Under the pieces are notes generated by a model that saw only the letters and a program-made list of their open reading frames with translations, did no database searches and was not told the origin of the DNA. The position numbers and the translations under genes were made by a program. A DNA stretch of 64,000 nt from JBKECF01 sp047974375 (GTDB lineage: Bacteria; Bacillota; Clostridia; Lachnospirales; CAMZNU01), in NCBI GenBank assembly GCA_047974375.1, contig JBKECF010000015.1, positions 54,031-118,030 on the forward strand, given 5' to 3'. Shown piece after piece: positions 54,016 through 63,531 of this stretch. Position 1 is the first letter of the stretch, and every line of letters begins with the position of its first letter.

Positions 54016-54031
54016 ATAATTAAAGCCTTTC

Positions 54032-54955
54032 TTAAAATAATGCATAGTTTTCATCTTTTCTTTTAACTATGTAATTTACAATTAATATTGTTATAAAACA
54101 AAGTATGGATTGATATAATCCAATAGCAACGGTTTGGCCTATATCTGTTGATGCAATTGTCATCCTAAATACATATGTATCAATCACATCAGTTTTATCA
54201 AACAAAGCTCCATTTTGTCCTACAAGCTGATAAAATAAGTCTAAATTACCCTTAAATATTTTGCCTATAGCCAAAAGTGTTAATGTAATTATAGTAGGTG
54301 TTATACTTGGTAAGGTTATATTTTTTATTCTATGAAAAATATTAGCTCCATCAATTTCTGCAGCTTCATACAGTGCTCCATCTACACCTAAAATAGATGC
54401 TAAATAAATAACTACACCATATCCAACACCTTTCCATGCTGAAAATGCTACAATTATATAGGGCCACCAATTTGGTTCGCCATAGAAATTTATGGGGCTT
54501 ATTCCTAAAGTTTCCAAAAAATTGTTAATTGTTCCTGTTTCAAAAGAAAATAAACTATAACAAATAGCGCCAACTGTTACCCACGAAATAAAATAGGGTA
54601 AAAAAATTATGGATTGTGTTCCTTTTTTTAACTTTATTCTTCTCATTTCACTTAAAATAATAGCTATAAAAATTTCTAAAATTGTATTAACGAATATAAA
54701 AATAAAATTATAAAACAAAGTATTTTTTGTAACTAAAAGAGCTTTGCCAGATTGAAAAAAAAACTTAAAATTATCTAAGCCAACCCAAGGACTCCTAAAT
54801 AATCCATCTGTGTAATTAAATCTCTTAAAAGCTAATACTAGTCCGCCAATAGGTAGGTATGCAAAAATAAATAATAAAACTATAGACGGTAACAACATAA
54901 GTAGCAAAGTTCTATAGTCGTAAACCTTCTTCAAAAATTTTTTTCCCTTTGTCAT
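54032..54955 (-). CDS. LplB/YteP-type ABC transporter permease
   Basis: A 307-residue permease with six helices. It starts with a basic segment and LLMLLPSIVLLFIFAYLPIGGLVLAFKRF. The EAA loop is VDGALYEAAEIDGANIFHRIKNITLPSITP, and the C-terminus carries TDIGQTVAIGLYQSI, both typical of the LplB branch. It is 12 bases after the histidine kinase gene, as in the yesLMNOPQ cluster of Bacillus subtilis. No ATPase is encoded. Confidence 0.93.
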   Translation of the reverse strand: MTKGKKFLKKVYDYRTLLLMLLPSIVLLFIFAYLPIGGLVLAFKRFNYTDGLFRSPWVGLDNFKFFFQSGKALLVTKNTLFYNFIFIFVNTILEIFIAIILSEMRRIKLKKGTQSIIFLPYFISWVTVGAICYSLFSFETGTINNFLETLGISPINFYGEPNWWPYIIVAFSAWKGVGYGVVIYLASILGVDGALYEAAEIDGANIFHRIKNITLPSITPTIITLTLLAIGKIFKGNLDLFYQLVGQNGALFDKTDVIDTYVFRMTIASTDIGQTVAIGLYQSILCFITILIVNYIVKRKDENYALF

Positions 54956-54967
54956 AATTACTCCTTT

Positions 54968-56728
54968 CTAGGCTAATATAAATGGTAATTTTACAGTTAC
55001 ACAGGTTCCTTTTCCTAATTGACTTTCATAAATCAGCCCATAACTTTCACCAAACATCAATTTAATTCTTTCATTAACATTCTTCACCCCATAACTTCCG
55101 TCGCCATTTAAATTAGCTTCATCTTTAAGTATATTCAACAACATATTACTACTCATACCAACGCCGTCATCAATTATCTTAATAAAAATGCTATTACTCT
55201 CCCTATAACCAATAATACTAATTATTCCTGATTTACTATTTTTTTCACAAATTCCATGAATGATAGCATTTTCCACCAATGGTTGAAGTATTATTTTAGG
55301 AACAACACAGTAGTAAATATTTTCATCAACTTCTTCAATATAGGTAATTTTATTTTCAAATCTAAGTTTTTGTATTTTGATGTAGCAATTTACATGCATT
55401 ATTTCTTTTTTTAGTGTTAAATTTTCTTCACCACCATTTAATATAAGCCTATAATATTTTGATAGAGCTACAACAGCTATATGTATATCATTTTTTCTAT
55501 CATTAAAAGTTAACCAATTCAACATATCCAAGGTATTATACAAAAAATGCGGATTTATTTGAGATTGTAAGGCTTTTAGCTCAGCACTTTTTAGTTCTAT
55601 ACCTATGTTGTATTTTTCGTCTATTAAATTCTTTGTGTTTCTAATCATTTCATTATAATTTTCATATAAAATTCCTAACTCATCCTTTGTGTCGCAGGGT
55701 AAATACACGTCTATATCACCATCTTTAACTTGGTTAAAACTTTCATTCAGCAATGTTATTTTTCCTACCACCCAAGAAACAATAAGTGCACCTATAATTA
55801 CTGTTAAAATGCCAAAAAACATTAAAAGTCCCGCTACCTTGTACTGTAAGCCTGATATTCCTTGTGTTAAATCGCTTCGCGGAATTATAGTTACCATTTC
55901 CCAGTTTGTATTTTTGATTTTATCTCGCAAAAAATAGATTTGCTTTCCAGCTAACTTACCTTCCGTAAGTTTTCCAGTAAAATCATATTTTGAATATCCA
56001 AATTTATTTAGTGAAATAGGCAGGCTTTCGTAATTTGAGGCTGCTATTATTGTATTTTCTTCGTTAACTATAAAGGTAACAGAATTTTCCGTAGGTGTGG
56101 CATTGCATAGGATACTAACAATATTCTCTACATCTATATCCATCCTAAGCACAAAACTTCTCATTTTATAATTATCAATTTTTGTTATATCTCTAACTAA
56201 AGCAACGCATCCATCAGTATTTTCTAAATATATATTAGGTGCAAAATATATTTTTCTATTTCCTTTATTTTTATACCATAGCGAATTAATAGCATCCGAT
56301 AGATGATAGACATACTTACCATCCTTAAGTAAAGTAAATTTATCATCTACATAAATTTTTATGTTAATACCTTGTGCCCCACTTTCCACACTTTGTATAT
56401 AACTTATTATCTCTTTGTTTAAAAGCATTTGCCTATGTGGATCAGCAGATTTTATTAATTCATCTTGTATTATATTTTTCAAATTATTATTTGTTGCAAT
56501 AACATCTGTCCGCTGAATTAATTCAAATATCTTATAGTTCAAATATTCTTTAGATTGTTCATAACCTTGAACTGCTGAATATTGAATTTTCTCTAGCATA
56601 TGCTTAGAAACCTCAACATAAATAATCATGCTGACAAATATAAGCGGAATAATAAATAGAGTACTATAAAAAATAGCAAACTTTTGTTTTAATTTAAAAT
56701 TTCTAAAGCTTTGTTTTAATCTTTTCAT
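54968..56728 (-). CDS. yesM: Two-component sensor histidine kinase, YesM type
   Basis: A 586-residue membrane sensor. Helix 1 (FAIFYSTLFIIPLIFVSMIIYV) and helix 2 near residue 295 flank an extracellular sensing domain of about 250 residues. A HAMP linker is followed by the His_kinase domain with the phosphorylated histidine in QSQINPHFLYNTLDMLNW (near residue 391). The ATPase domain has PLVENAIIHGI and DDGVGM. It overlaps the response regulator gene by 26 bases. The transporter genes downstream suggest that it senses an extracellular oligosaccharide, possibly via the binding protein. Confidence 0.94.
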   Translation of the reverse strand: MKRLKQSFRNFKLKQKFAIFYSTLFIIPLIFVSMIIYVEVSKHMLEKIQYSAVQGYEQSKEYLNYKIFELIQRTDVIATNNNLKNIIQDELIKSADPHRQMLLNKEIISYIQSVESGAQGINIKIYVDDKFTLLKDGKYVYHLSDAINSLWYKNKGNRKIYFAPNIYLENTDGCVALVRDITKIDNYKMRSFVLRMDIDVENIVSILCNATPTENSVTFIVNEENTIIAASNYESLPISLNKFGYSKYDFTGKLTEGKLAGKQIYFLRDKIKNTNWEMVTIIPRSDLTQGISGLQYKVAGLLMFFGILTVIIGALIVSWVVGKITLLNESFNQVKDGDIDVYLPCDTKDELGILYENYNEMIRNTKNLIDEKYNIGIELKSAELKALQSQINPHFLYNTLDMLNWLTFNDRKNDIHIAVVALSKYYRLILNGGEENLTLKKEIMHVNCYIKIQKLRFENKITYIEEVDENIYYCVVPKIILQPLVENAIIHGICEKNSKSGIISIIGYRESNSIFIKIIDDGVGMSSNMLLNILKDEANLNGDGSYGVKNVNERIKLMFGESYGLIYESQLGKGTCVTVKLPFILA

Positions 56729-57515
56729 TATTGCATTTCCTTAGATAGTCAGCCGGAGTTATACCTTCGTGTCTTTTGTATATTTTTATAAAATAGCTAC
56801 AGTCTGAAAATCCAGATTTAATAGCAACTTTTTTAACTTTCACATATGGATTGCGTGACATATATTCATTCGCCCATTTTAATCTAGTTTTTGTAATATA
56901 CCTATTGATGGTTTCTTTTTTTTCTTTTTTAAAAAGCCAACACATATATTGTTTTGCTAAATTAAATTCCTCAGCTAAAACCGTAAGTGATAAGTCAGCA
57001 TTAAAAAAATTCTCTTTTATGTAAATTTCTATTCTATCTGCAATTTTCATTGTAGCTTGCCAGTTATCTTCATCTAGCATTTCTATTCCAACCTTAAAAT
57101 GTTCTTTATATTCCTTTTCTATTGCTGCTCTTCTATGTTCCTTTTCCAACTGGATAATGGATTTTTTTACAGCATTAATTACTTCTAATATTTCAATAGG
57201 TTTTTCAATATAATCAACAGCAGAAAGATGAATAGCAGACTTTAAATACGCTTTGTCACAATAACCACTAATAAATATAAAACGACATTTTTTCCATTTT
57301 TTAGAAATTTCAAAAGCCATTGTAATGCCGTCCATTCTTGCCATTCTTACATCTGTTAATATAATATCTGGTTTAAGTTCCATTGCCATATTTAACCCTT
57401 GCTCACCATCTTCAGCTGTATATACTTCTGATACGCCAAGGGTATTCCATGGTATATTATTTTTCATTCCTAATCTAGTTAATTCCTCGTCGTCAACTAA
57501 CAAAACTCTCACCAT
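56703..57515 (-). CDS. yesN: Response regulator with AraC-type DNA-binding domain, YesN type
   Basis: About 270 residues. The N-terminal receiver starts VRVLLVDDEELTRLG and carries the phosphorylated aspartate in PDIILTDVRMARMDG (near residue 55) and the lysine in YIEKPIE. The C-terminal AraC double HTH reads LTVLAEEFNLAKQYMCWLFKKEKKETINRYITKTRLK and VKKVAIKSGFSDCSYFIKIYKRHEGITPADYLRKC. I chose the ATG at 57515; an upstream frame start adds 11 unlikely residues. It should activate its own operon and the divergent GH127 gene. Confidence 0.94.
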   Translation of the reverse strand: MVRVLLVDDEELTRLGMKNNIPWNTLGVSEVYTAEDGEQGLNMAMELKPDIILTDVRMARMDGITMAFEISKKWKKCRFIFISGYCDKAYLKSAIHLSAVDYIEKPIEILEVINAVKKSIIQLEKEHRRAAIEKEYKEHFKVGIEMLDEDNWQATMKIADRIEIYIKENFFNADLSLTVLAEEFNLAKQYMCWLFKKEKKETINRYITKTRLKWANEYMSRNPYVKVKKVAIKSGFSDCSYFIKIYKRHEGITPADYLRKCNNEKIKTKL

Positions 57516-57702
57516 AACGCCACCACTCCCCATTGTGTACTTGCACAATAAATTATATCAGTTAACTATTAGTATATTCATTATATCACTTTAATCATTT
57601 GCACAATATAGTATATTATTAATATTACATATTAAATATTTAAGATTTATGCAATATTTATACATATTTAACTCAAGTAACATTATGAATTTAATTTACT
57701 AC

Positions 57703-57762
57703 CTGAAAAATTTATGTACTTTTCTGAAAAATTTATATATTACATAGAAAAAAATTTATATT
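57703..57762 (+). promoter_or_regulatory. Three phased direct repeats upstream of the GH127 gene
   Basis: CTGAAAAATTTATGTA (57703-57718), CTGAAAAATTTATATA (57724-57739) and a weaker TAGAAAAAAATTTATA (near 57745-57760) recur every 21 bases, i.e. two helical turns. This is the arrangement expected for an AraC-type activator such as the neighbouring YesN. A TTAAAAT-like -10 box follows, about 45 bases before the GH127 start. Confidence 0.6.
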
Positions 57763-57809
57763 AAAATACTAATAAGTGTTTTAAAAAATTATAGTTAGGA
57801 TGGTGAATT

Positions 57810-59753
57810 ATGTTAGTAAATACAAAAAACTCTCCCATGGCAAAAGTAATTCCATTGGAGTGGGATAAAGTTAATTGGAACTCTGGGTTATGGAAAGAAG
57901 TTCACAATACTTTACGTGATACAACTGTTCCACATTTACAAACCATGTTTGAAAGCAAAGATATAAGCCATGTTTTAGAAAATTTTCGTATTTGTGCAGG
58001 TATTACTGAAGGTGAACATGAGGGTACTGTATTTGGTGATGGAGATTTTTATAAGTGGATGGAAAGTGCAATTTACATAGCAGGAAAAGAAAATAACAAT
58101 GCTATGTTAAACAAAATTGATGAATATATTGATTTAATAAGACGAACACAATTGGAAGATGGTTACATTTCCACAAAACAAATAATAGGAGAAAAAACTG
58201 GTAAAAGTAAAAGACTAGGCGATATAAATGAATTTGAAGTTTATAATATGGGACATCTTTTTACTTCTGCTGCCTTGCACTTTAATATTACTGGAAAAAG
58301 AAACTTCCTAGACATAGCTGAAAAAGCTGCCATGTATCTTAAAAAAATGTACGAAGAAGCAAAAAAAGTTGGAGAAGCTCAAACAGCTGTTTGTCCTTCC
58401 CACTATATGGGATTAATGGAACTTTATAGAGCTACGGAAAATAAAATTTACCTAGAGCTTGCAAAACTTGCAATAGAAGTTAGAGATATGGTAAAAAAAG
58501 GGTTAGATGATAATCAAGATAAAATCCCTTTAAAAGATCATAGAGAAATTGTAGGTCACGCTGTTCGTGCTAATTATTTATACGGTGGTCTATCAGACTT
58601 ATTACTAGAAATCGAAGATGAAGAATATGCTAAAGTAATCGAAAGTGTGTATAAGGATCTTATATCAAGTAAGATATATATAACAGGTGGATGCGGCGCT
58701 TTGTATAATGGAACATCACCCTATGGTAATTTTTTTCATGATGATAAAGTACATCAGGCTTACGGGTACCATTATCAATTACCAAATGTTACTGCATACA
58801 ACGAAACTTGTGCCAACATTGGTCTTGTAATGTGGTGCTATAGAATGTTTCTGAAAGATCCAAAAAGTCAGTATATGGATTTAATAGAAAAAGTTATGCT
58901 TAATGTAAATTTAGCAGCTATAAACTTTGATGGAAATAAATACTTTTATCAAAATGCTCTAAGACGTACCAAAGATTTACCCTATGAACTTATATGGCCT
59001 CTAACACGAAGTGAATATATTTTGAGTTATTGTTGTCCTCCGAATTTAGCAAGAAATTTATCTCAATCAAGTGAATACATATACACGAAATCCGAGGATA
59101 CATTGTATACTGGCTTATATGGAAGTAGTACAGGTGAGATACATCTTGATTCTACTTCATTTAATATTGAGCAAGTTACTAATTACCCGTACGATGGTAA
59201 AATATTATTTAATATTAATAATATAAGGAGAGATGGTAATTTCTCTATTAAATTCCGTATACCAAACTGGGTTACTCAAGGTTATATAGAATATGAGAAT
59301 AAAAAAATAGATATTTCCAACTCCCACGGATATGTTAACATCGACTTTAAAACAAAAGATGATTTTCAATTAGAGCTTAATTTTAAATTTATGCCTCAAA
59401 TTATTGTTAGTCATCCCTATGTTGAAGAAACAACTTTTCAAGGTGCAATAGAATACGGTCCGTTAATTTATTGTTTAGAAGGATTAGACTCCAAAATAGA
59501 AACAATAGATAAACTTATGATTCCTAATAACCTAAAATTTAAGTCAATTGAAATAGAAATTGCTAATAAAAAAATAACAGCATTAGAAGGCGATATGGTA
59601 GTGCTTGAAACAGAAAAAAATAATTCACTATATAAACCTCTTGGATTACACAAATTGAACACAACTACTGTTAAAATGATTCCATATTTCGCTTGGGATA
59701 ATCGAGAATTTTCTGAAATGAAAATTTGGTTTCCTATATATTTTAATATTTAA
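57810..59753 (+). CDS. Beta-L-arabinofuranosidase, glycoside hydrolase family 127
   Basis: A 647-residue GH127 (DUF1680) enzyme of normal length. NFRICAGITEGEHEGTVFGDGDFYKWMESA is the family's substrate-site region. The zinc-cysteine catalytic centre is visible as YNETCANIG (Glu and Cys near 331-334) and LSYCCPPNLAR (adjacent cysteines near 408-409, one the nucleophile). GGCGALYNG is also conserved. No signal peptide, so it trims imported L-arabinofuranosyl oligosaccharides. It is divergent from yesN, and the phased repeats in between suggest YesN control. Confidence 0.94.
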   Translation: MLVNTKNSPMAKVIPLEWDKVNWNSGLWKEVHNTLRDTTVPHLQTMFESKDISHVLENFRICAGITEGEHEGTVFGDGDFYKWMESAIYIAGKENNNAMLNKIDEYIDLIRRTQLEDGYISTKQIIGEKTGKSKRLGDINEFEVYNMGHLFTSAALHFNITGKRNFLDIAEKAAMYLKKMYEEAKKVGEAQTAVCPSHYMGLMELYRATENKIYLELAKLAIEVRDMVKKGLDDNQDKIPLKDHREIVGHAVRANYLYGGLSDLLLEIEDEEYAKVIESVYKDLISSKIYITGGCGALYNGTSPYGNFFHDDKVHQAYGYHYQLPNVTAYNETCANIGLVMWCYRMFLKDPKSQYMDLIEKVMLNVNLAAINFDGNKYFYQNALRRTKDLPYELIWPLTRSEYILSYCCPPNLARNLSQSSEYIYTKSEDTLYTGLYGSSTGEIHLDSTSFNIEQVTNYPYDGKILFNINNIRRDGNFSIKFRIPNWVTQGYIEYENKKIDISNSHGYVNIDFKTKDDFQLELNFKFMPQIIVSHPYVEETTFQGAIEYGPLIYCLEGLDSKIETIDKLMIPNNLKFKSIEIEIANKKITALEGDMVVLETEKNNSLYKPLGLHKLNTTTVKMIPYFAWDNREFSEMKIWFPIYFNI

Positions 59754-59767
59754 AGCTACAATAAATA

Positions 59768-59809
59768 GAGCTACGGTAAATGAAAAATTCCATACCTTAC
59801 CATAGCTCA
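59768..59809. terminator. Stem-loop after the GH127 gene
   Basis: GAGCTACGGTAA and TTACCATAGCTC pair with one mismatch around a loop of about 18 bases, 14 bases past the stop. No strong T-run follows, so terminator function is probable only from position. Confidence 0.5.
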
Positions 59810-59823
59810 TCATACTTAGCCAT

Positions 59824-59934
59824 TTAATCGGTAAGAGTTAGACACTCGCCTCAATGTATAATAGTGACGGGACAGTCTAATTCGCCGTTTAGCTGGGGTA
59901 CAATCCCACACTAACGGATAGGTCTATCGACTTA
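59824..59934 (+). repeat. Palindromic dispersed repeat C, copy 2 (full)
   Basis: AATCGGTAAGAGTTAGAC, CTCAATGTATAATAGT, CAGTCTAATTCGCCGT, a diverged hairpin (AGCTGGGGT/ATCCCACACT), then GATAGGTCTATCGACTT. Order and length match copy 1 at 28812-28920. Stems are partly lost, so this copy is older or less constrained. The rest of the gap up to 60129 holds no recognisable gene; on the minus strand a 25-codon frame (with EEYFEQMNDDDNVEENTK) ends near 59968 and may be a remnant. Confidence 0.75.
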
Positions 59935-60071
59935 TTCCTTAATAACACTCTCTATTTCTTCTTTGGAATATTTTTTGTATTTTCTTCAACATTATCATCG
60001 TCATTCATTTGTTCAAAATACTCTTCTAAACTTATCGTCTATTTTTTTATTCTATCTTTTATCTTAATCTA

Positions 60072-60100
60072 TTAATAATTTGATTTTGTTATGTTATAAT
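60072..60100 (+). promoter_or_regulatory. Possible promoter of ecfA1-ecfA2-ecfT-truA
   Basis: TATAAT at 60095-60100, with TTAATA 17 bases upstream (60072-60077). The -10 box is perfect, the -35 box weak. It lies 30 bases before the ecfA1 start and supports transcription of this cluster independent of ribosomal protein genes. Confidence 0.5.
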
Positions 60101-60129
60101 ACCTAAAAAGTTTTGAAAAAGGGGATAAA

Positions 60130-60978
60130 ATGTTATCTATTAAAAGTGAAAAATTAATATATGATTATAAATATTATGAAACAGAAAATAAAATAGGCTC
60201 TCTTAGGGCTGTGGACGGCGTAGACTTAATGATAGAGGAAGGTAGTTTCGTTGCAATCTTAGGTCATAATGGGTCTGGTAAATCTACAATTGCAAAAACT
60301 TTAAATGCTCTTATTACCCCTACAGAAGGCGAACTAAAAATATATGGATACGATGCTAAAGATAAAAAAAATATTTGGAATATTAGGAGCAATGTAGGTA
60401 TGGTTTTTCAAAATCCAGACAATCAAATTGTTTCGGCAATAGTAGAAGATGATGTTGCTTTTGGATTGGAAAATTTAGGAGTTGAGAGTAATGAAATTAG
60501 AAAACGCGTAGATGATGCACTGCAATGGACGGGTCTAACGAATTTCAAGGAAAATGATCCTAGCAATTTATCTGGCGGTCAAAAACAACGGGTTGCAATT
60601 GCAGGTATTTTAGCTATGAAACCTAAATGCATAATTTTAGATGAGCCAACTGCAATGCTTGACCCTATTGGCAGAAGAGATATAATTAATGCCGTTTTAA
60701 AATTAAACAAAGATGAAAATATAACCATTGTACTAATTACACATTTTATGGAAGAGGCTGTTTTAGCGGATAAAGTATATGTTATGGAAGATGGAAAAAT
60801 AATAATGGAAGATAACCCGAGAAATATTTTTAAACAAGTTGATAAAATGAAAAATATAGGTTTAGATGTGCCAGAAGTAACTGAATTAGCTTATATTCTA
60901 AATAAAAATGGATTAAGTATTAAACCAGATGTATTAACGATAGATGAAATGGTAGGTGAGTTATGTCAATTGAGGTAA
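60130..60978 (+). CDS. ecfA1: Energy-coupling factor transporter ATPase EcfA1
   Basis: A 282-residue ATPase of the vitamin and metal ECF transporters. Walker A GHNGSGKST, Q-loop VFQNPDNQIVSAIVEDDVAFG, signature LSGGQKQR and Walker B CIILDEPTAMLDP are all intact. VEDDVAFGLENLG is typical of EcfA. It overlaps ecfA2 by 16 bases. The module serves exchangeable S components encoded elsewhere. Confidence 0.96.
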   Translation: MLSIKSEKLIYDYKYYETENKIGSLRAVDGVDLMIEEGSFVAILGHNGSGKSTIAKTLNALITPTEGELKIYGYDAKDKKNIWNIRSNVGMVFQNPDNQIVSAIVEDDVAFGLENLGVESNEIRKRVDDALQWTGLTNFKENDPSNLSGGQKQRVAIAGILAMKPKCIILDEPTAMLDPIGRRDIINAVLKLNKDENITIVLITHFMEEAVLADKVYVMEDGKIIMEDNPRNIFKQVDKMKNIGLDVPEVTELAYILNKNGLSIKPDVLTIDEMVGELCQLR

Positions 60979-61814
60979 TAGATGTAAATTATACATACAA
61001 TGCAGGTACACCGTTGGAAAACGTAGTACTTAAAAATATTAGTTTTACTATAAATACTGGAGATTTCATTGGAATTATTGGTCATACTGGTTCAGGTAAG
61101 TCTACGCTAATGCAAATGATGAATTCATTAATAGTCCCAACAAAAGGAAAAATAATAGTCGATAATATTGATATTAACACCTCTAAGGAAAATCAACGAA
61201 ATAACAGGAAAAATGTCGGCTTGGTTTTTCAGTATCCAGAACAACAACTTTTTGAAATGACTGTGGAAGATGATGTTGCTTTTGGTCCTAAAAATTTAGG
61301 AATACCTAAAGAGGACATAAATAAGTATGTGGACGAAGCCCTTACTTTAGTAGGGATAGATAAATATATATATAAAAAATCTCCATTTGATTTATCTGGA
61401 GGACAAAAAAGGAAGGTTGCCATAGCAGGTGTATTAGCAACAAAACCTAATATTTTAATATTAGATGAACCTACTGCAGGGTTAGATCCTAGATCGAGAG
61501 ATGATTTATTGGGCAAGATTAAAGAAATGCATAACTCACTAGGTATTACAATTATATTCGTATCTCATTCTATGGAAGATGTTTCTAGGATTGCAGATAA
61601 AATTTTAGTATTAAATCAAGGCGATTTATTTTTACAAGGAACTCCTTTAGAGGTTTTTAAAAACGAAGAAGAATTAGAAAAGATTGGTTTAAGTATTCCG
61701 CAGATTAGTAAACTAATAAAAGCTTTACGATATAAAGGGTTTAATATTAATGAAAATATTTTTGATATTAAAGATGTAGCTACAGAAATATTAAAAATAA
61801 TAAAGGAGGCGTAG
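60963..61814 (+). CDS. ecfA2: Energy-coupling factor transporter ATPase EcfA2
   Basis: A 283-residue second ATPase, with Walker A GHTGSGKST, VFQYPEQQLFEMTVEDDVAFGPKNLG, signature LSGGQKRK and Walker B ILILDEPTAGLDPRSRDDL. The heterodimer with EcfA1 binds EcfT. It overlaps the end of ecfA1 and is followed one base later by ecfT. Confidence 0.96.
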   Translation: MSIEVIDVNYTYNAGTPLENVVLKNISFTINTGDFIGIIGHTGSGKSTLMQMMNSLIVPTKGKIIVDNIDINTSKENQRNNRKNVGLVFQYPEQQLFEMTVEDDVAFGPKNLGIPKEDINKYVDEALTLVGIDKYIYKKSPFDLSGGQKRKVAIAGVLATKPNILILDEPTAGLDPRSRDDLLGKIKEMHNSLGITIIFVSHSMEDVSRIADKILVLNQGDLFLQGTPLEVFKNEEELEKIGLSIPQISKLIKALRYKGFNINENIFDIKDVATEILKIIKEA

Positions 61815-61815
61815 T

Positions 61816-62604
61816 ATGAATGTAACTATTGGACAATATTATCCAGTTAAATCATTAATCCATAATATAGATCCACGAGTTAAACTAATTGGAATTATAG
61901 ATTTTATTTGCCTATTATTTTTTATAGATAAACATGTACCCTATATATTTGCCACACTAATAATGTATATAATTATAAAATTATCCAATGTACCTTTTAA
62001 GCTATTACTAAGAGGCTTACGGGGAATTTTATTTATTATTATATTTACATTTATTTTAAACTTACTATTTACTAGTGGAAGTACATTGTTGATTCATTTT
62101 GGTTTTATAAAAATATATTTGGAGGGCGTTTTATTCGCTTTTATTATGTCTTATAGATTGGTTCTAATAATAATGATGTCATCTATATTAACACTAACAA
62201 CACCACCTATTAAGCTAACCGATGCAATAGAAAAAATGCTAAATCCCTTTAAAAAAATAAAATTACCTGCACATGAAATTGCAATGATAATGACCATAGC
62301 TTTAAGGTTTATACCTGTCTTAGTTGAAGAAATGCAGCTAATTATGAAGGCTCAAAAAGCTAGAGGTGCGAATTTCGATGAAGGAAATATAATAACAAGA
62401 GTTAGAAATCTAATTCCTATTTTAATCCCACTATTCATTTCAGCTTTTAGACGTGCAGATGATTTGGCAATGGCAATGGAATCACGTTGTTATAGAGGAG
62501 ATAATAACCGTACAAGAATGAAGGAACTTAAATTAAATAAATTTGATGTATATACAATTGCAGTAATAGTTCTAGTAACTATTATATTTGTACTAATAGG
62601 ATAA
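61816..62604 (+). CDS. ecfT: Energy-coupling factor transporter transmembrane protein EcfT
   Basis: A 262-residue membrane scaffold starting NVTIGQYYPVKSLIHNIDPRVKLI, the family N-terminus. Five or six helices are visible. The two ATPase-contact motifs are AQKARGANF and MAMESRCYRG, matching the usual ARG motifs. It couples EcfA1A2 hydrolysis to toppling of the S component. GGAGGCGTAGT precedes the ATG, and truA follows five bases later. Confidence 0.95.
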   Translation: MNVTIGQYYPVKSLIHNIDPRVKLIGIIDFICLLFFIDKHVPYIFATLIMYIIIKLSNVPFKLLLRGLRGILFIIIFTFILNLLFTSGSTLLIHFGFIKIYLEGVLFAFIMSYRLVLIIMMSSILTLTTPPIKLTDAIEKMLNPFKKIKLPAHEIAMIMTIALRFIPVLVEEMQLIMKAQKARGANFDEGNIITRVRNLIPILIPLFISAFRRADDLAMAMESRCYRGDNNRTRMKELKLNKFDVYTIAVIVLVTIIFVLIG

Positions 62605-62608
62605 AAAA

Positions 62609-63364
62609 ATGAAAATAATTTTGACAATGTCATATAATGGTAAAAGGTATCATGGATGGCAAAAACAAAAAGACACACTAACTATTCAGGGTGAATTAGA
62701 AAAAGCTTTAAAAAATATTTATGAATACGATGTATCTACAATTGGTGCCAGTAGAACTGATTCGGGAGTGCATGCCCTTGACCAAAAAGCAGTCTACGTA
62801 GTAGATAATTCTAAAATTCCAGCAAATAAAATATATCTCGCATTAAATAAATACTTAGATGATGATATTAGAGTTTTAAATTCGTCATTGATATACGATG
62901 AATTCCATCCATTGCTGCATGTTTTAAATAAAACATATAAATATTATATATACAATAATAATATTTCAAATCCTTTATTTTATCATACTTATACATATGG
63001 AAAGGAATTAGACATTGATAAAATGAACAAGGCGTGTAAATACTTTCTAGGAGAAAATGATTTTGCTGCCTTTTGCAGTTCGGGTAATAGCAGTAAAACT
63101 ACTATAAGGAAAATAAATTATTTGTTCATAAAAAAAACTGATAACATCATAGAAGTAGAAATTAATGGTGATGGATTTCTTTATAATATGGTTCGTATAA
63201 TAGTAGGTACGTTAATAATGGTTGGGCTGGGAAAAATAGAACCAGAGGATATAAAAAATATAATTACATCCAAAAATAGAGAATTATGTGGAAAGACTGT
63301 GCCTGCATCGGGTCTAGTTTTAGAGCGTGTTAATTTAATAAATTTAACCGATAATTTTCATTAA
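62609..63364 (+). CDS. truA: tRNA pseudouridine(38-40) synthase TruA
   Basis: A 251-residue pseudouridine synthase modifying positions 38-40 of many tRNAs. It starts IILTMSYNGKRYHGWQKQKDTLTIQGELE. The catalytic aspartate is in GASRTDSGVHALDQKAVYV, and FLYNMVRIIVGTLIMVG is the conserved C-terminal patch. It closes the ecfA1-ecfA2-ecfT-truA cluster. In Firmicutes rplM and rpsI usually follow, but here only repeat and IS sequences do. Confidence 0.97.
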   Translation: MKIILTMSYNGKRYHGWQKQKDTLTIQGELEKALKNIYEYDVSTIGASRTDSGVHALDQKAVYVVDNSKIPANKIYLALNKYLDDDIRVLNSSLIYDEFHPLLHVLNKTYKYYIYNNNISNPLFYHTYTYGKELDIDKMNKACKYFLGENDFAAFCSSGNSSKTTIRKINYLFIKKTDNIIEVEINGDGFLYNMVRIIVGTLIMVGLGKIEPEDIKNIITSKNRELCGKTVPASGLVLERVNLINLTDNFH

Positions 63365-63408
63365 AATATTTTTATATGGAGCTGTCTTAAAATAAAAAAT
63401 ATTACCAA

Positions 63409-63472
63409 GTCAATAGACCTATCCGTCAATAGGAGCTTTGTGCCTCCATTGATCGGTCAATGTCGTCAACTT
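63409..63472 (-). repeat. Palindromic dispersed repeat C, copy 4 (hairpin part)
   Basis: Read on the minus strand: GATCAATGGAGGCACAAAG, CTCCTATTGACGGATAGG, TCTATTGACTT. It retains only the terminal hairpin and the end box of the repeat. The stem (CAATGGAGG/CTCCTATTG) differs in sequence from copy 1 but still pairs, which points to selection or compensatory change in the stem. Confidence 0.65.
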
Positions 63473-63531
63473 AAGAAAAATGTATGAAAATCAAAACGAA
63501 TATTAGTAAAAATATCAACTGACAAATGAAA

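Noticed and set aside
59966..60050. Short minus-strand frame with EEYFEQMNDDDNVEEN
   Set aside because: Only about 25 codons, without a start or ribosome site. It may be an IS tail but cannot be assigned.
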